64,000 bases of DNA from Duganella dendranthematis (GCF_012849375.1 NZ_CP051684.1:4402001-4466000), one strand, 5' to 3'. Positions 1-9,264 are shown, numbered from the stretch's first letter. Translations and numbers: made by a program. Notes: generated by a model from the letters alone, not told the origin.

Positions 1-805
1 TGTAGTTGTTGAGCTCGGAGACCTTGGCCACCAGCTGGCCGGTGGCGACACTGGCGCCTTCATCAGCCAGCAGCCAGGTCAGCATGCCGGCGAACGGCGC
101 GCGCACCTGGGTTTGCGCCAGCAGTTGCTGCTGTTCCTGCATCTGCTTTTGCAGGATGTTTTTTTGCAGGCGCGCGCCTTCGATATTGCTGTTGGTGACG
201 AGCTTGTTGTCCTCGAGTTGTTCGCGGGTCTGGCGCAGCTGGATCTCGTTGCGTTTGACGTTGAGTTCGGCGGTCAGCAGGTCTTCGGCGGAAGCGCCGC
301 CGGCCTTGCGCAGCGTCTGGTAGCGGACCAGACGGACGCGGGTGGCTTCCAGGTCGAGTTGCAGCAGTTCGATGGCGCTGGTCAGCTGTTTGCGCTTTTG
401 CTCCATCTCCAGCGTCAACGCGACGATGCGGTTTTCCTGTTGCGCCAGCTGCTCCTTGAGGGCGTCGATGGCGAGCAGCAGGGTGCGGTTGTCCAGCTCC
501 AGCAGGAGCTCGCCGGCCTGCACCTGCTGGCCGAGCTTGGCGTGGACCTTGGCGACGCGGGTCTGGATCGGGCTCGACACCAGTTCCTCGTGTACCGGGA
601 TGACGATGCCGGAGGCGTTGATGGTGTTGGCGATGCTGCCGACGCGCACGGTGGCGATGCTGACGTCGCCGGCATCGACGCTGGGGCTGACGGCGCGATT
701 GATGGCCCAGGCCGTGAGGCTGAGTGTGGCCAGTACGGCGGCGACCGCCAGCACGGTATTGCGCTTGCGGCGGGAGAGGGTGGCGGTGGTGATGAGGGTA
801 TCCAT
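1..805 (-). CDS. HlyD-type periplasmic adaptor (membrane fusion) protein, 3' end outside window
   Basis: The frame starts at an ATG at 805 and stays open to the window edge, so the C-terminus is missing. The protein begins with a short cytoplasmic stretch (SRRKRN) and one membrane anchor of about 20 residues. A biotinyl-lipoyl-like half (IANTINASGIVIPVHEELVSS), a long helical hairpin rich in Q, E and R, and the second half-motif (VRAPFAGMLTWLLADEGASVATGQ) follow. This order is typical of adaptors that link an inner-membrane transporter to an outer-membrane channel, either in tripartite efflux or alongside a MacB-like ABC transporter. The transporter gene would be expected beyond the left edge. 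A purine-rich stretch (AGAAGAGG) lies almost against the ATG. The family call is firm; the substrate is unknown. Confidence 0.85.
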   Translation of the reverse strand, partial: MDTLITTATLSRRKRNTVLAVAAVLATLSLTAWAINRAVSPSVDAGDVSIATVRVGSIANTINASGIVIPVHEELVSSPIQTRVAKVHAKLGQQVQAGELLLELDNRTLLLAIDALKEQLAQQENRIVALTLEMEQKRKQLTSAIELLQLDLEATRVRLVRYQTLRKAGGASAEDLLTAELNVKRNEIQLRQTREQLEDNKLVTNSNIEGARLQKNILQKQMQEQQQLLAQTQVRAPFAGMLTWLLADEGASVATGQLVAKVSELNNY

Positions 806-965
806 GCCTCTTCTATTGCAAGCCCCGTGCCATACCTTTGACGAAAGGAGAAAGCTAGTGAAATCAAGGCGCTAAGCTGATCCGGCCATCCACCGCCGCG
901 CGCGCACGTTGCCCGTCTCCGCTCACACCCGTCCGGAAACGGACACCTTTGAGAAAGGAGAGCTT

Positions 966-1157
966 ATGAATACCCTTCAATTCATCGCCTGGATCTTCGT
1001 TCACATTGCCATCCCCATCTTCGCACCGATTGCCTTGCTGCCGTTTCTAGCGATAGGGCGTTCTGAACCGTCCAGACTTATGGTGATATCGACGCTATTT
1101 ACCACCGCTTCGGCTGTGCTGTTTGGCTTCGCACATTACCTGATCGACTTTAGCTAA
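966..1157 (+). CDS. small hydrophobic protein, 63 aa
   Basis: This short frame begins MNTLQFIAWIFVHIAIPIFAPIA and has two hydrophobic segments (about residues 5-27 and 40-60), so it is probably a two-span inner-membrane protein. A good Shine-Dalgarno (AGGAG at 956-960) sits just before the ATG at 966 and decides this start over an upstream in-frame codon near 909. Eleven bases downstream begins another tiny membrane protein, and an outer-membrane protein and a chemoreceptor follow on the same strand, so it may head a small operon. I do not recognise a family. Confidence 0.55.
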   Translation: MNTLQFIAWIFVHIAIPIFAPIALLPFLAIGRSEPSRLMVISTLFTTASAVLFGFAHYLIDFS

Positions 1158-1168
1158 TGGAGGCTGTC

Positions 1169-1312
1169 ATGAGCAGATTGCTAGACGCGTTTTTCGAGTA
1201 TGTCGCGGTGCGCAAGCAGCGGGAGCGCATGATGACGTGGATTGGCGTTACCTGCATGGTTATCGCTGTCAGCTATGCCATCGCTGTTGTCGCCTACGTC
1301 AACCTGCGCTAG
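1169..1312 (+). CDS. tiny single-span membrane protein, 47 aa
   Basis: An ATG at 1169, preceded by GGAGG (about 1159-1163), opens a 47-codon frame ending at TAG 1310-1312. It has a charged N-terminal helix (LLDAFFEYVAVRKQRERMM) followed by one hydrophobic segment (TWIGVTCMVIAVSYAIAVVAYV) and a short NLR tail, so it would be a single-pass protein with its basic end in the cytoplasm. The ribosome-binding site and the 11-base spacing to the preceding small membrane gene support it. No homology is recognised, and its existence rests on the start signal and the membrane pattern. Confidence 0.5.
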   Translation: MSRLLDAFFEYVAVRKQRERMMTWIGVTCMVIAVSYAIAVVAYVNLR

Positions 1313-1404
1313 CTCCGCAGCCGAAGCGATGTGGGGATTTACCAACAATTGATCTATGCCAATGTGTTAGGGTGGACCCCACGCGCTTCGCTCGTGGAGG
1401 AGAC

Positions 1405-2193
1405 ATGCATATCAAGATGCTTGCTACGTTGCTGTTGGCATACCCGCTGTTGGCCCAGGCCGATGAGAAAGACCAGATCGTCACCGACCGGCCGGATTTC
1501 GTCGAATCCAGTAACGTCGTCGGCGCCGGCCGCTTCCAGCTCGAAACCAGTTTCGCGCTGGACCGCAACAAGGCCAACGGCATCAAGGAACGCAGCTATT
1601 CCACGCCAACCCTGCTGCGCTTCGGCCTCAGCGATACGGTGGAAGCGCGCATCGAAACCGATGGCCGCATGCGTGTCGTTACCGACGACCTCAACACCGG
1701 GCAGCACGCCACCGAAAACGGTTACGCCGACGTCTCGGTCGGCGTTAAATGGCATGTGGCCGATGCGCAGGGCTCACTGCCGTCGATGGGGGTGCTGGCC
1801 CACGTCGACCTCGACAGCGGCTCCAGCGCCTTCCGCGCCACCGGCAAAGGCGGCTCGCTGCGTCTGGCTGCAGAGTGGGAACTGCCGGAGGACTTCAGCC
1901 TCGGCGTCATGCCCGGCATCGCCTGGCAGCATGACGATAACGGCGCGCGCTACAGCAGCGGTATCTTCGGCATCGTGCTCGGCAAGGAGTGGAACGAGCG
2001 CTTCCGCAGTTTCATCGAATATTCGGCGCCACAGATCGCCAGGGGCCGTCACGGCGGCAGCGTCACCACCTTCGATATCGGCGCGGCCTATCTGCTGACC
2101 GACCTGGTGCAGGTCGATACCGCGCTGTCTCGCGGCCTCAACAAGAATACGCCGGACTGGAGCTGGACGGTGGGACTGTCCATTAAATTCTAA
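1405..2193 (+). CDS. outer-membrane transporter-like beta-barrel protein (Phenol_MetA_deg type)
   Basis: This 262-residue protein has a cleavable signal peptide (MHIKMLATLLLAYPLLAQA). It then shows the family's opening pattern TDRPDFVESSNVVGAGRFQLETSF, and amphipathic strands run to a terminal aromatic residue (SWTVGLSIKF), as in an outer-membrane barrel. Members are usually annotated as transporters or as the MetA-pathway phenol degradation family; direct evidence for a substrate is generally lacking. GGAGG at 1396-1400 fits the ATG at 1405. Longer in-frame upstream starts lack a ribosome-binding site. The chemoreceptor gene starts 12 bases downstream, so the two could be co-transcribed. Confidence 0.75.
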   Translation: MHIKMLATLLLAYPLLAQADEKDQIVTDRPDFVESSNVVGAGRFQLETSFALDRNKANGIKERSYSTPTLLRFGLSDTVEARIETDGRMRVVTDDLNTGQHATENGYADVSVGVKWHVADAQGSLPSMGVLAHVDLDSGSSAFRATGKGGSLRLAAEWELPEDFSLGVMPGIAWQHDDNGARYSSGIFGIVLGKEWNERFRSFIEYSAPQIARGRHGGSVTTFDIGAAYLLTDLVQVDTALSRGLNKNTPDWSWTVGLSIKF

Positions 2194-2205
2194 ACAGGAG
2201 AGCTC

Positions 2206-3750
2206 ATGCGATTGACCATCAAGCAGCGCTTGTTGTTGATGAACCTGGCGACGCTGGTGTTCGTCAGTCTGGTGGGACTGGTAGGCTATTACGCGGTGCA
2301 CGTGCTGGACGGTTCGATGGACGCCATCAGCACCAATAGTTCGGCGATGAAGGATCAATTGCAGGCCGATCAGGCACACGATGCGCTGCGCGCCGATGTG
2401 CTGGCGGCCCGGCTGGCGTCTGGCAAGAACGATCCGGCCGAAATCAAGGAAGTGCGCCAGGATACGGCCGAGCACATCGCGCTGTTCCGCAAGCTGATCA
2501 AGGATATGGACGGCGCCAGTACCGACGCCGAGGTGCGCCGCGCCATGGACCAGGTGCGGCCGGACGTCGAGCGCTACCTGAAAAGCGCCGAGCAGATGGT
2601 CGAGCTGTCGCTGACCGATCCGCCGGCCGCGCAAACCAGATTCCCCGCGTTTATGGACAGCTTCCGCGTGCTGGAGAAAAGCATGGCCGCGCTGAGCGAC
2701 CTGATCGAGAAAAATTCCGAGGCCACCAAGGCGGTCGGCGATGAAGCGGTGGTCAAGTCGCGCATCCATATCATTGGCTTTGGCTTGCTGGCGGTGGTGG
2801 TGTCGCTGGTGGTGGGGCAGATGATTTCGCGCTCGATCCTGACGCCGCTGGGCGAGGCGGTGGACTTTGCCGCGCGCGTGGCCAAGGGCGATTTGTCGTC
2901 GCAGATCGCCGTGTCGGAGCAGGATGTTACGGAAACGGGCCAGCTCAAACGCGCCTTGCGCGAGATGAACGATAGCCTGCACGGCATTGTCAGCCAAGTG
3001 CGCGGCGGCACCGATGCGATTGCGCTGGCTTCCGGCGAGATTGCGGCCGGCAATATGGATCTGTCGGCGCGCACCGAGTCGCAAGCCAGTTCGCTGGAAG
3101 AGACCGCGTCCTCGATGGAAGAGATGACGTCGGCGGTGCGGCAGAATTCCAATAATGCGGGAGAAGCCAACACGCTGGCCTCGTCGGCGGCAGCCGTTGC
3201 CACGCGCGGCGGCGAGGTGATGGCGCAGGTGGTGACCACCATGGGCAACATCAACGCCTCGTCGCAGAAGATTGTCGACATCATCGCGGTGATCGAGGGG
3301 ATTGCGTTCCAGACCAACATCCTGGCGCTGAACGCGGCAGTGGAGGCGGCGCGCGCCGGCGAGCAGGGACGCGGGTTTGCGGTGGTGGCGTCGGAAGTGC
3401 GCGGCCTGGCGCAGCGCTCGGATGCGGCGGCCAAGGAAGTGCGGCAGTTGATCGAAGCGTCGGCGGCGCAGGTGGGGGCGGGCAGTGCGCTGGTCGGTCA
3501 GGCCGGCGGAACGATGGAAGAAATCGTCTCCAGCATCCAGCGGGTGACCACGATTGTTGGCGAAATCGCCACCGCCAGCCGCGAACAGGAGATGGGCATC
3601 GATCAGGTCAATCAGGCCATCGGCACCATCGACAGCGCTACGCAGCAGAATGCCGCGCTGGTGGAGCAAGCCGCCGCCGCCGCCGGCGCGTTGCAGGAAC
3701 AAGCAGGCCGCCTGGCCGACGCCGTTAAAGTTTTCCGTCTGGGTAGTTAA
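2206..3750 (+). CDS. methyl-accepting chemotaxis protein
   Basis: This 514-residue transducer has a first membrane segment at about 10-30, a four-helix-bundle type periplasmic domain (about 31-188), a second membrane segment (about 189-211), a HAMP linker, and a long coiled-coil signalling domain. The conserved hairpin tip is intact ([23 protein letters not shown], then [18 protein letters not shown]), which is the region that contacts CheA and CheW. Glutamine/glutamate pairs in [11 protein letters not shown] suit methylation by CheR. The C-terminus ends FRLGS, without the NWETF-type pentapeptide that tethers CheR/CheB in enterobacterial receptors. AGGAG lies upstream of the ATG. The ligand is unknown; the periplasmic domain resembles the common 4HB_MCP type. 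Confidence 0.95.
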   Translation: MRLTIKQRLLLMNLATLVFVSLVGLVGYYAVHVLDGSMDAISTNSSAMKDQLQADQAHDALRADVLAARLASGKNDPAEIKEVRQDTAEHIALFRKLIKDMDGASTDAEVRRAMDQVRPDVERYLKSAEQMVELSLTDPPAAQTRFPAFMDSFRVLEKSMAALSDLIEKNSEATKAVGDEAVVKSRIHIIGFGLLAVVVSLVVGQMISRSILTPLGEAVDFAARVAKGDLSSQIAVSEQDVTETGQLKRALREMNDSLHGIVSQVRGGTDAIALASGEIAAGNMDLSARTESQASSLEETASSMEEMTSAVRQNSNNAGEANTLASSAAAVATRGGEVMAQVVTTMGNINASSQKIVDIIAVIEGIAFQTNILALNAAVEAARAGEQGRGFAVVASEVRGLAQRSDAAAKEVRQLIEASAAQVGAGSALVGQAGGTMEEIVSSIQRVTTIVGEIATASREQEMGIDQVNQAIGTIDSATQQNAALVEQAAAAAGALQEQAGRLADAVKVFRLGS

Positions 3751-3795
3751 AAAAACAAGGTAAGCTTGGCATTTTGCTTACCTTGGTGGAGACGC

Positions 3796-4956
3796 ATGAC
3801 TATAACGACAACGACTTCCAGGTTGGATGTGATCGACGCACTACGTGGCTTTGCCATCGTGTCGATCATGCTGTTACACAATATTGAGCATTTCGATTTC
3901 TATTTTGCCCCGGCAGGGCTCCCGGTCTGGCTGAAAACGGTCGACAAGGCGATCTGGGACAGCCTGTTTTTCCTCTTCGGCGGCAAGTCTTACGCCATCT
4001 TTGCGCTCCTGTTCGGCGTCACTTTCTATATTCAGTATCACAACCGCGAACGGCGTGGCGAGGACTTCCGCGCCCGTTTCGCCTGGCGGCTGGTGTTGCT
4101 GCTGGCGTTTGGGTTGTTCAATTCGATGTTTTATCACGGCGATATCCTGAGTATTTACGCGGTGCTGGGATTGACGTTGATACCCGTAGCGCGTCTCAGT
4201 AATCGCTGGGTAGCGATTATTGCGGTGGTTTTATTGCTGCAACCGTATGCATGGTGGGAAGTATTCCAGGCCTTGCCGAATCCGGATGAGAAATTGCCCG
4301 ATCCGGCATCGTGGGCTTATTTTGGTCGGGCCAATGATTATTTCGCCCATGGTTCGGCCTTGCAGGTTTGGACCGGCAATCTCACCAATGGAAAAGTCGG
4401 CGTGATTCGCTGGAGTTGGGAAAATGGCCGCATATTCCAGATTCCCGCTTTATTCATGCTGGGTATGCTGGCGGGCCGCAAGGGCTTATTTAGCGATCCA
4501 TTATTCTGGCGTCGCGCACTACTTATTGCGGTAGTCCTGTTTATTCCATTTTATGCGCTCAAGACCTGGCCGGAATTATTGGGCGTAGGCGAGGCCGTGC
4601 GTCGTCCGTTGCTGGTGATTATTACCTCGTGGTCCAATGTGGCATTCATGGTGGTGCTGGTATCGGTGTTTGTGCTGCTATTTTATTCGCTGCGCTGCCT
4701 GATGTTCTTTTCGCCGCTCGGCCGCATGAGTTTAACCAGCTACGTGGTGCAATCGATTATCGGCACCTCGATTTATTATGGTTTTGGATTAGGCATGTAT
4801 CAATATACTGGCGCCAGTTTTGCGCTGGCCATCGGCCTCGTGCTGGCGCTGGTGCAACGGCAGTTCAGCGTGTGGTGGCTGGCCAAGCATTCGCAGGGAC
4901 CGCTTGAATCCGTGTGGCACAAGCTGACGTGGCTCGGCAGCCATGCCAGGAATTAG
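3796..4956 (+). CDS. DUF418 family multi-pass membrane protein
   Basis: From the ATG at 3796 (preceded by TGGTGGAGA) this is a 386-residue protein with about ten hydrophobic segments. The N-terminus RLDVIDALRGFAIVSIMLLHNIEHF and the segment FFLFGGKSYAIFALLFGVTFYIQ are characteristic of DUF418 proteins, which resemble the acyltransferase-3/heparan acetyltransferase fold. The C-terminal block (SPLGRMSLTSYVVQSIIGTSIYYGFGLG) is also well kept. The activity of the family is not established. It lies 45 bases after the chemoreceptor on the same strand, and codon use turns slightly more AT-rich in the middle of the gene. Confidence 0.75.
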   Translation: MTITTTTSRLDVIDALRGFAIVSIMLLHNIEHFDFYFAPAGLPVWLKTVDKAIWDSLFFLFGGKSYAIFALLFGVTFYIQYHNRERRGEDFRARFAWRLVLLLAFGLFNSMFYHGDILSIYAVLGLTLIPVARLSNRWVAIIAVVLLLQPYAWWEVFQALPNPDEKLPDPASWAYFGRANDYFAHGSALQVWTGNLTNGKVGVIRWSWENGRIFQIPALFMLGMLAGRKGLFSDPLFWRRALLIAVVLFIPFYALKTWPELLGVGEAVRRPLLVIITSWSNVAFMVVLVSVFVLLFYSLRCLMFFSPLGRMSLTSYVVQSIIGTSIYYGFGLGMYQYTGASFALAIGLVLALVQRQFSVWWLAKHSQGPLESVWHKLTWLGSHARN

Positions 4957-4973
4957 CGCGAAGACACCAAAAT

Positions 4974-5582
4974 TCAGCTTGCAGAGGGCGTATCGTCGGG
5001 ATCGGTCCAGACGATGCGTCCATGGCCGGCTTCGTTCAAGCGGATAACGAGCGCGTCGGCGGTGGTGTCAGGGAGATTGAATTCAAACTGTACGTCATTG
5101 GCATGTAGAACATTATTCAGTTCGGCGCCGGCTATTTCAATTTCGCGGCGCACTAAACCTTCCATGGCATACGGTGCGCTGCAAATTAGAAAACGCTGTT
5201 TGATAATGGCGATTTTCTCGGCCTTTAATAAGGCTTGTGCCACGCTGTCGGTATAAGCGCGCACCAGGCCGCCGGCGCCTAATTTAACGCCGCCGAAATA
5301 ACGCACCACGGTGGCTAATACGCCTTCCAGATCTTGGTGGCGCAATACATCGAGCATGGGACGGCCTGCGGTGCCGCTCGGTTCTCCATCATCCACTGCC
5401 GCCGATTGACCGCCGGCTAATAATGCCCAGCATACGTGGGCGGCGCCGGGATGCTGTTCCCATAATGCCGCGACGATTTTCTGCGCACTGGCACGATCGG
5501 TCATCGGCTGAACGCATGCAATAAAGCGGCTTTTTTTAATCAGCAGTTCGTGATGAACGGCGATATTGATTGTCTGAGGCAT
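4974..5582 (-). CDS. yigZ: YigZ family protein (IMPACT-like fold)
   Basis: This 202-residue protein has the expected length and the UPF0029 signatures KKSRFIACVQPM, DDGEPSGTAGRPML and VVRYFGGVKLGAGGLVRAYT. The N-terminal domain has a ribosomal S5-like fold, and a C-terminal DUF1949 ferredoxin-like domain follows (about 135-200). The E. coli and Thermus relatives are structurally known, but their cellular role is unsettled; a translation-related role is often suggested. It converges on the DUF418 gene with 17 bases between the stops. It is a standalone gene that reads away from the helicase. Confidence 0.9.
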   Translation of the reverse strand: MPQTINIAVHHELLIKKSRFIACVQPMTDRASAQKIVAALWEQHPGAAHVCWALLAGGQSAAVDDGEPSGTAGRPMLDVLRHQDLEGVLATVVRYFGGVKLGAGGLVRAYTDSVAQALLKAEKIAIIKQRFLICSAPYAMEGLVRREIEIAGAELNNVLHANDVQFEFNLPDTTADALVIRLNEAGHGRIVWTDPDDTPSAS

Positions 5583-5704
5583 GGGATTTTTCTGGCGAGA
5601 CCGCGATGTAAAACCGCCGTATGGTGCCAGAAATCAGAGAGCGGCGCCATGTGGCTGGCGCCTGCGCGGTATAATCCGGGCCGAGCTCACCCATCTGATA
5701 TGCC

Positions 5705-7684
5705 ATGACAAAAGCCTCCGCCCCCTTCGTTTTATCCGCCGACGGCGACCCGGCGGAGGACGATGACCTGATGCGCCAGCTCGGCCTGACCGAGCGCGGC
5801 ATCGCGCTGTCCAAGGCCGAGGGCAGGGTGTTCCTGCGCATCAGCGGCGTCGTCAAATACGGCGACCGGCGCGTGGCCTACGACCTGGTGCCGGCGCAAG
5901 GTGTGCTGGCCAAGTCGTCCAAATGGCGCAAGCTGGATGAGGACACCCGCTCCGGATTGCTGCTGGAACGCGCCAGCGAGGAAGTGGCGTCCGAGTTGCA
6001 CGGCTACGTCAGCGACTTCGTGCAGGAGTTGGCCGACGCCTGCGACGATTGCGATATGGACGCCGAACCGTTCCTGCAGGCGCTGAATGACATGCAGATC
6101 TCCGAGCCGGCCGGCATGGTGTTCGACCGCATCCGCCTGCGGCTAGAGCACGCGGTCGAGCGCGATATGGAGGAGCAGCACGCCGAACGCACCCGCCAGA
6201 GCATCAATCTGGCCGAATATCCGGCTTCGTTCGACCTCGCGCGCCGCATCAAGCGCAAGTTCATCGCGGTGCTGGGACCGACCAATTCCGGCAAGACTCA
6301 CCAGGCGATCGAGGCGCTGGCCAAGGCGCCGAGCGGCGTGTATCTGGCGCCGCTGCGTCTGCTGGCGCTGGAAAACTATGAACGCCTGCAGGAAATGGAG
6401 CAGCACGGCAAGCCGCTGAAGGTCAGCCTGGTGACGGGCGAGGAGCGGCGGCTGGTGCCGGGCGCTACCCACGTCGCCAGCACGGTGGAGATGCTGGATA
6501 CGCAAACGCCAATCGACGTGGCGGTCATCGATGAAATTCAGATGCTGGCCGACCGCGACCGCGGCGCCGCCTGGACCGCCGCCGTCTGCGGCGCGCCGGC
6601 ACGTATCGTCTACCTGGTGGGGGCGCCGGAAGCGCGGCGCGCCATCGAGGTGCTGGCGGCACGGCTGGAATGCGAGCTGGAGGTCCACGTCCTCAAGCGC
6701 AAGGGGCCGCTGACGATGGAAACCAACGCCGTACGCAAGCTGAGCGGTCTGCGGCGCGGCGATGCGGTGATCTGTTTCTCGCGCCGCGAAGTGCTGATGT
6801 GGCGCGATATGGTGACCGAGATGGGCCTGTCTGTCGCCACGGTGTACGGCAACCTGTCGCCGGAAGTGCGGCGCGCGCAAGCCCAGCGCTTCCGCGAAGG
6901 CACAGCCGACGTGGTGGTCGGCACCGACGCCCTCGCCATGGGCCTGAACATGCCGATCGCGCGCGTGGTGATGACCACCACCGTCAAGTACAACGGTTAC
7001 GAAGAGGAAGAGATTCCGGCCGCATTGGCGCGCCAGATCGCCGGCCGCGCCGGCCGCTTCGGCGTGCACGAGGAAGGCCTGGTGGCCGGTTACGACAACG
7101 AGACCCACAATGTGATGCGCTCGCTGCTGCGCGAGAAGCCGGTGCCGCTGAAGGCCACCGGCTTTGCCGTCGCGCCGACGCTGGAGCATCTGCACCGCAT
7201 CTCGTCGGTCACGCATGAGCATGGACTGGCCAAGCTGCTGAAGCGCTTCGTCCACAACATCGATGTGCCGGACGGCTTCTTCTATCCGCGCATCACCGAA
7301 GAGCAGTTCGAGCGCGCGGCCTGGCTCGATACCTTGCAGCTGTCGGTGGCCGAGAAATTCGCGCTGTCGCTGGTGCCGATTTCGTCCAAGGTGCCATCGT
7401 TGCAGAACGCCTGGGAGACCTGGGCCAAGGCGCTGGCGCACAAGAAGATCACGCCGCTGACTGCCAACGACCGGCCGCTGCATTACATGAACCTGCAGGA
7501 AGTGGAAGACGCGTGCCGCTTGTATTCGGCTTACGCGTGGCTGGCGTATCGTCAGCCGGAATACTTCCCGGACACCGAGCTGGCGCAGCGCCTGTCGCGC
7601 GAAGCGTCGGAGCGGGTCGATTCGATCTTGCAGGAGCAGAACTCGGCGGCGCGCAAACGCCAGCCGCGCAAGTTCCGCCGCTAG
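5705..7684 (+). CDS. SUV3-like superfamily 2 RNA helicase
   Basis: This 659-residue protein has helicase motif I GPTNSGKTHQA (about 195), motif II in the variant DEIQ (VIDEIQMLADRDRG, about 278), and motif VI RQIAGRAGRFG (about 447). SYCATPase-type strand motifs VYLAPLRLLALENYERL and VYGNLSPEVRRAQAQRFREG are also present. These, with the C-terminal helical segment, match the mitochondrial SUPV3L1/Suv3 degradosome helicases. An extra N-terminal region of about 180 residues precedes the core. The basic tail (AARKRQPRKFRR) may bind RNA. The ribosome-binding site before the ATG is weak. A small HNH gene begins 2 bases after its stop. An RNA turnover role is inferred from the family. Confidence 0.85.
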   Translation: MTKASAPFVLSADGDPAEDDDLMRQLGLTERGIALSKAEGRVFLRISGVVKYGDRRVAYDLVPAQGVLAKSSKWRKLDEDTRSGLLLERASEEVASELHGYVSDFVQELADACDDCDMDAEPFLQALNDMQISEPAGMVFDRIRLRLEHAVERDMEEQHAERTRQSINLAEYPASFDLARRIKRKFIAVLGPTNSGKTHQAIEALAKAPSGVYLAPLRLLALENYERLQEMEQHGKPLKVSLVTGEERRLVPGATHVASTVEMLDTQTPIDVAVIDEIQMLADRDRGAAWTAAVCGAPARIVYLVGAPEARRAIEVLAARLECELEVHVLKRKGPLTMETNAVRKLSGLRRGDAVICFSRREVLMWRDMVTEMGLSVATVYGNLSPEVRRAQAQRFREGTADVVVGTDALAMGLNMPIARVVMTTTVKYNGYEEEEIPAALARQIAGRAGRFGVHEEGLVAGYDNETHNVMRSLLREKPVPLKATGFAVAPTLEHLHRISSVTHEHGLAKLLKRFVHNIDVPDGFFYPRITEEQFERAAWLDTLQLSVAEKFALSLVPISSKVPSLQNAWETWAKALAHKKITPLTANDRPLHYMNLQEVEDACRLYSAYAWLAYRQPEYFPDTELAQRLSREASERVDSILQEQNSAARKRQPRKFRR

Positions 7685-7686
7685 CC

Positions 7687-7977
7687 ATGGACGCGGAACG
7701 CTGCCCCTTGTGCGGCCGGGTGCTGGGGACGGTCAATATCGACCGCCATCACCTGGTGCCCAAGACCTTCAAGGGCAAGGAGCAGTTTCCGATCCATAAA
7801 ATATGTCACCGCAAGATCCATTCGGTGTTCACCGAACGCGAGCTGCTGCACAGCTACCACACCTGGGAAGCGCTGCGCGCGCATCCGGATATCCAGACTT
7901 TTATTGCCTGGGTGGCCAACAAGCCGGCCGGCTTTTACGTGCGCACCGACACCTCGGCGCGCAAGAAATCACGCTAA
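7687..7977 (+). CDS. small HNH-motif protein
   Basis: This 96-residue protein has a CPLCGR knuckle at its N-terminus, DRHHLVPKTFKG (the first H of the HNH beta-hairpin) and KICHRKIHSVFTE (a second metal-binding part). The pattern is that of HNH endonuclease-fold proteins. The paired Cys-x2-Cys would need partners further on; only one later Cys (KIC) is obvious, so the zinc site may be partial. It starts 2 bases after the helicase stop and is probably co-translated with it. Nucleic-acid binding or cleavage is a family inference, and the pairing with a SUV3-type helicase suggests an RNA or DNA processing role. Confidence 0.7.
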   Translation: MDAERCPLCGRVLGTVNIDRHHLVPKTFKGKEQFPIHKICHRKIHSVFTERELLHSYHTWEALRAHPDIQTFIAWVANKPAGFYVRTDTSARKKSR

Positions 7978-7980
7978 ATG

Positions 7981-8907
7981 CTATCTGGTGCGTTTCTCGC
8001 GGAAAAATTCCCACGCCGCTTCGGCTGTTTCCAGATCGGCGTTTTGCAGACCGGTTAGCCAGTTGATGAAACGTGGATAACGCTTGAGGCGACTCGGTTC
8101 CGCATGACCGGCGCCGTCGATGCGGTACAGACCGACCTGGAGGTGGTCCGCCGCCTCGCCCCACATGTAGCGGGTGACGCTGGTGCGGCCTTGCGGGTCG
8201 CCGACCGGAAGTTTGACCACTACCGGCGTATCCGGCAGACCGGCCAGTTCGCGCCACACCTGCACGCTCTCTTCGATGCTTCGTACCGGCTCGGCAAAGC
8301 CGAATGCATACCAGGGTTTGCCGCCGTGATAGCGGATCAGCGGGTCGGCCGTGCAGCCAAAGATCAGCGCCGGCAGCGGCGTGCTGGGCATGGTGATGCG
8401 TCCGGGCGGCGGCATCCCGGCCAGTATGACTGAGAACGCCGCCAGCTTGTGCGGGAGTGCGATGGCGGCAGCGTACGCCATCCAGCCGCCGCGCGACACG
8501 CCGATCAGGTAGACGCGGGTCGGATCGACATGGTGGTGGTTGATCGCGTGCTCAATGAGGGCGTCGATGAAGGCCACATCATTTTTGCGCGCCACGCGCT
8601 CGTCCGACGCAAAGCAGTCGCTCCAGCCGCCGTTGCCGGCATCCGGCGCGATTACCACCAACTGCTCACGCGCCGCAATGTTCAGCCATAGCGACAGCGG
8701 TGACGGAGGAAACGCCAGCCCCAGTACCTGCTCAGCCGATGCGCCGGCACCATGCAGCACGACGATCAGCCCACGTCCGCCCGGCGTTCCCGCGGGCGGA
8801 GTCACCACCAGATAACGGCGGGTGCCTTCCGGCCGGTCGAGTGTCGCGGACATCGGCACCAAGCTGGCCGGGTTGCTATGCTCGTCAACGCCGATATCGC
8901 TATCCAT
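7981..8907 (-). CDS. alpha/beta hydrolase, PHB depolymerase/LpqC-like esterase
   Basis: Starting at the ATG at 8907 (preceded by AAGGAAG on the minus strand) this is 308 residues. An upstream in-frame start near 8967 lacks a ribosome-binding site and runs into the tRNA terminator. It shows an oxyanion-hole strand LIVVLHGAGAS, the nucleophile elbow GVSRGG, an acidic residue region FGCTADP and a late His in IDGAGHAEPS. That order (Ser, Asp, His) is complete, so it should be an active serine esterase. The substrate is unknown. No signal peptide is evident, so it probably acts in the cytoplasm. It converges on the HNH gene with 3 bases between. Confidence 0.75.
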   Translation of the reverse strand: MDSDIGVDEHSNPASLVPMSATLDRPEGTRRYLVVTPPAGTPGGRGLIVVLHGAGASAEQVLGLAFPPSPLSLWLNIAAREQLVVIAPDAGNGGWSDCFASDERVARKNDVAFIDALIEHAINHHHVDPTRVYLIGVSRGGWMAYAAAIALPHKLAAFSVILAGMPPPGRITMPSTPLPALIFGCTADPLIRYHGGKPWYAFGFAEPVRSIEESVQVWRELAGLPDTPVVVKLPVGDPQGRTSVTRYMWGEAADHLQVGLYRIDGAGHAEPSRLKRYPRFINWLTGLQNADLETAEAAWEFFREKRTR

Positions 8908-8965
8908 CCGCTTCCTTTTTTTATCAGTGGCGGAAATTATCACCGACATTTGAACAGCTGCAAAC

Positions 8966-9001
8966 AAAAAAGCCCACGAACCGAAATTCGTGGGCTTTTT
9001 T
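8966..9001 (-). terminator. Rho-independent terminator of tRNA-Lys
   Basis: A stem of about 14 bp (AAAGCCCACGAA pairing with TTCGTGGGCTTT) with a 6-base loop lies just past the tRNA 3' end and is followed by a T-run on the minus strand. The same hairpin, with small changes, recurs at 24916-24947. Confidence 0.85.
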
Positions 9002-9010
9002 GATGAATCT

Positions 9011-9086
9011 TGGTAGGCCGTGCGGGATTCGAACCTGCGACCAACGGATTAAAAGTCCGCTGCTCTACCAGCTGAGCTAACGACCC
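9011..9086 (-). tRNA. tRNA-Lys (anticodon TTT)
   Basis: The minus strand reads a 76-nt cloverleaf starting GGGTCGTTAGCTCAG. Its anticodon loop is CTTTTAA (anticodon TTT), its T-arm is GGTTCGAATCC, and the CCA end is encoded. Two identical copies lie at 33628-33703 and 33733-33808, and a 46-nt 3' fragment lies at 24961-25006. Confidence 0.97.
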
Positions 9087-9264
9087 AAGGGCCAGCATTG
9101 TACCGGCTGGCGCGCGAAAGTTCAAGCAACAGTGGAATGTTGGCAGGTTAATCATTAGTTGCTGAATTGTTTCGGGCGACACTGATCGGTCAACCTCGGC
9201 TATCATATCGGCCTGCTATAAAAATAAGCTGAATTTATCAGCAAGTTGACAGCAAGGAATACGA

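Noticed and set aside
1774..3702. Long minus-strand open frame opposite the chemoreceptor gene
   Set aside because: High-GC shadow frame; His/Arg-rich composition and no motifs, while the plus strand encodes an unmistakable chemoreceptor.
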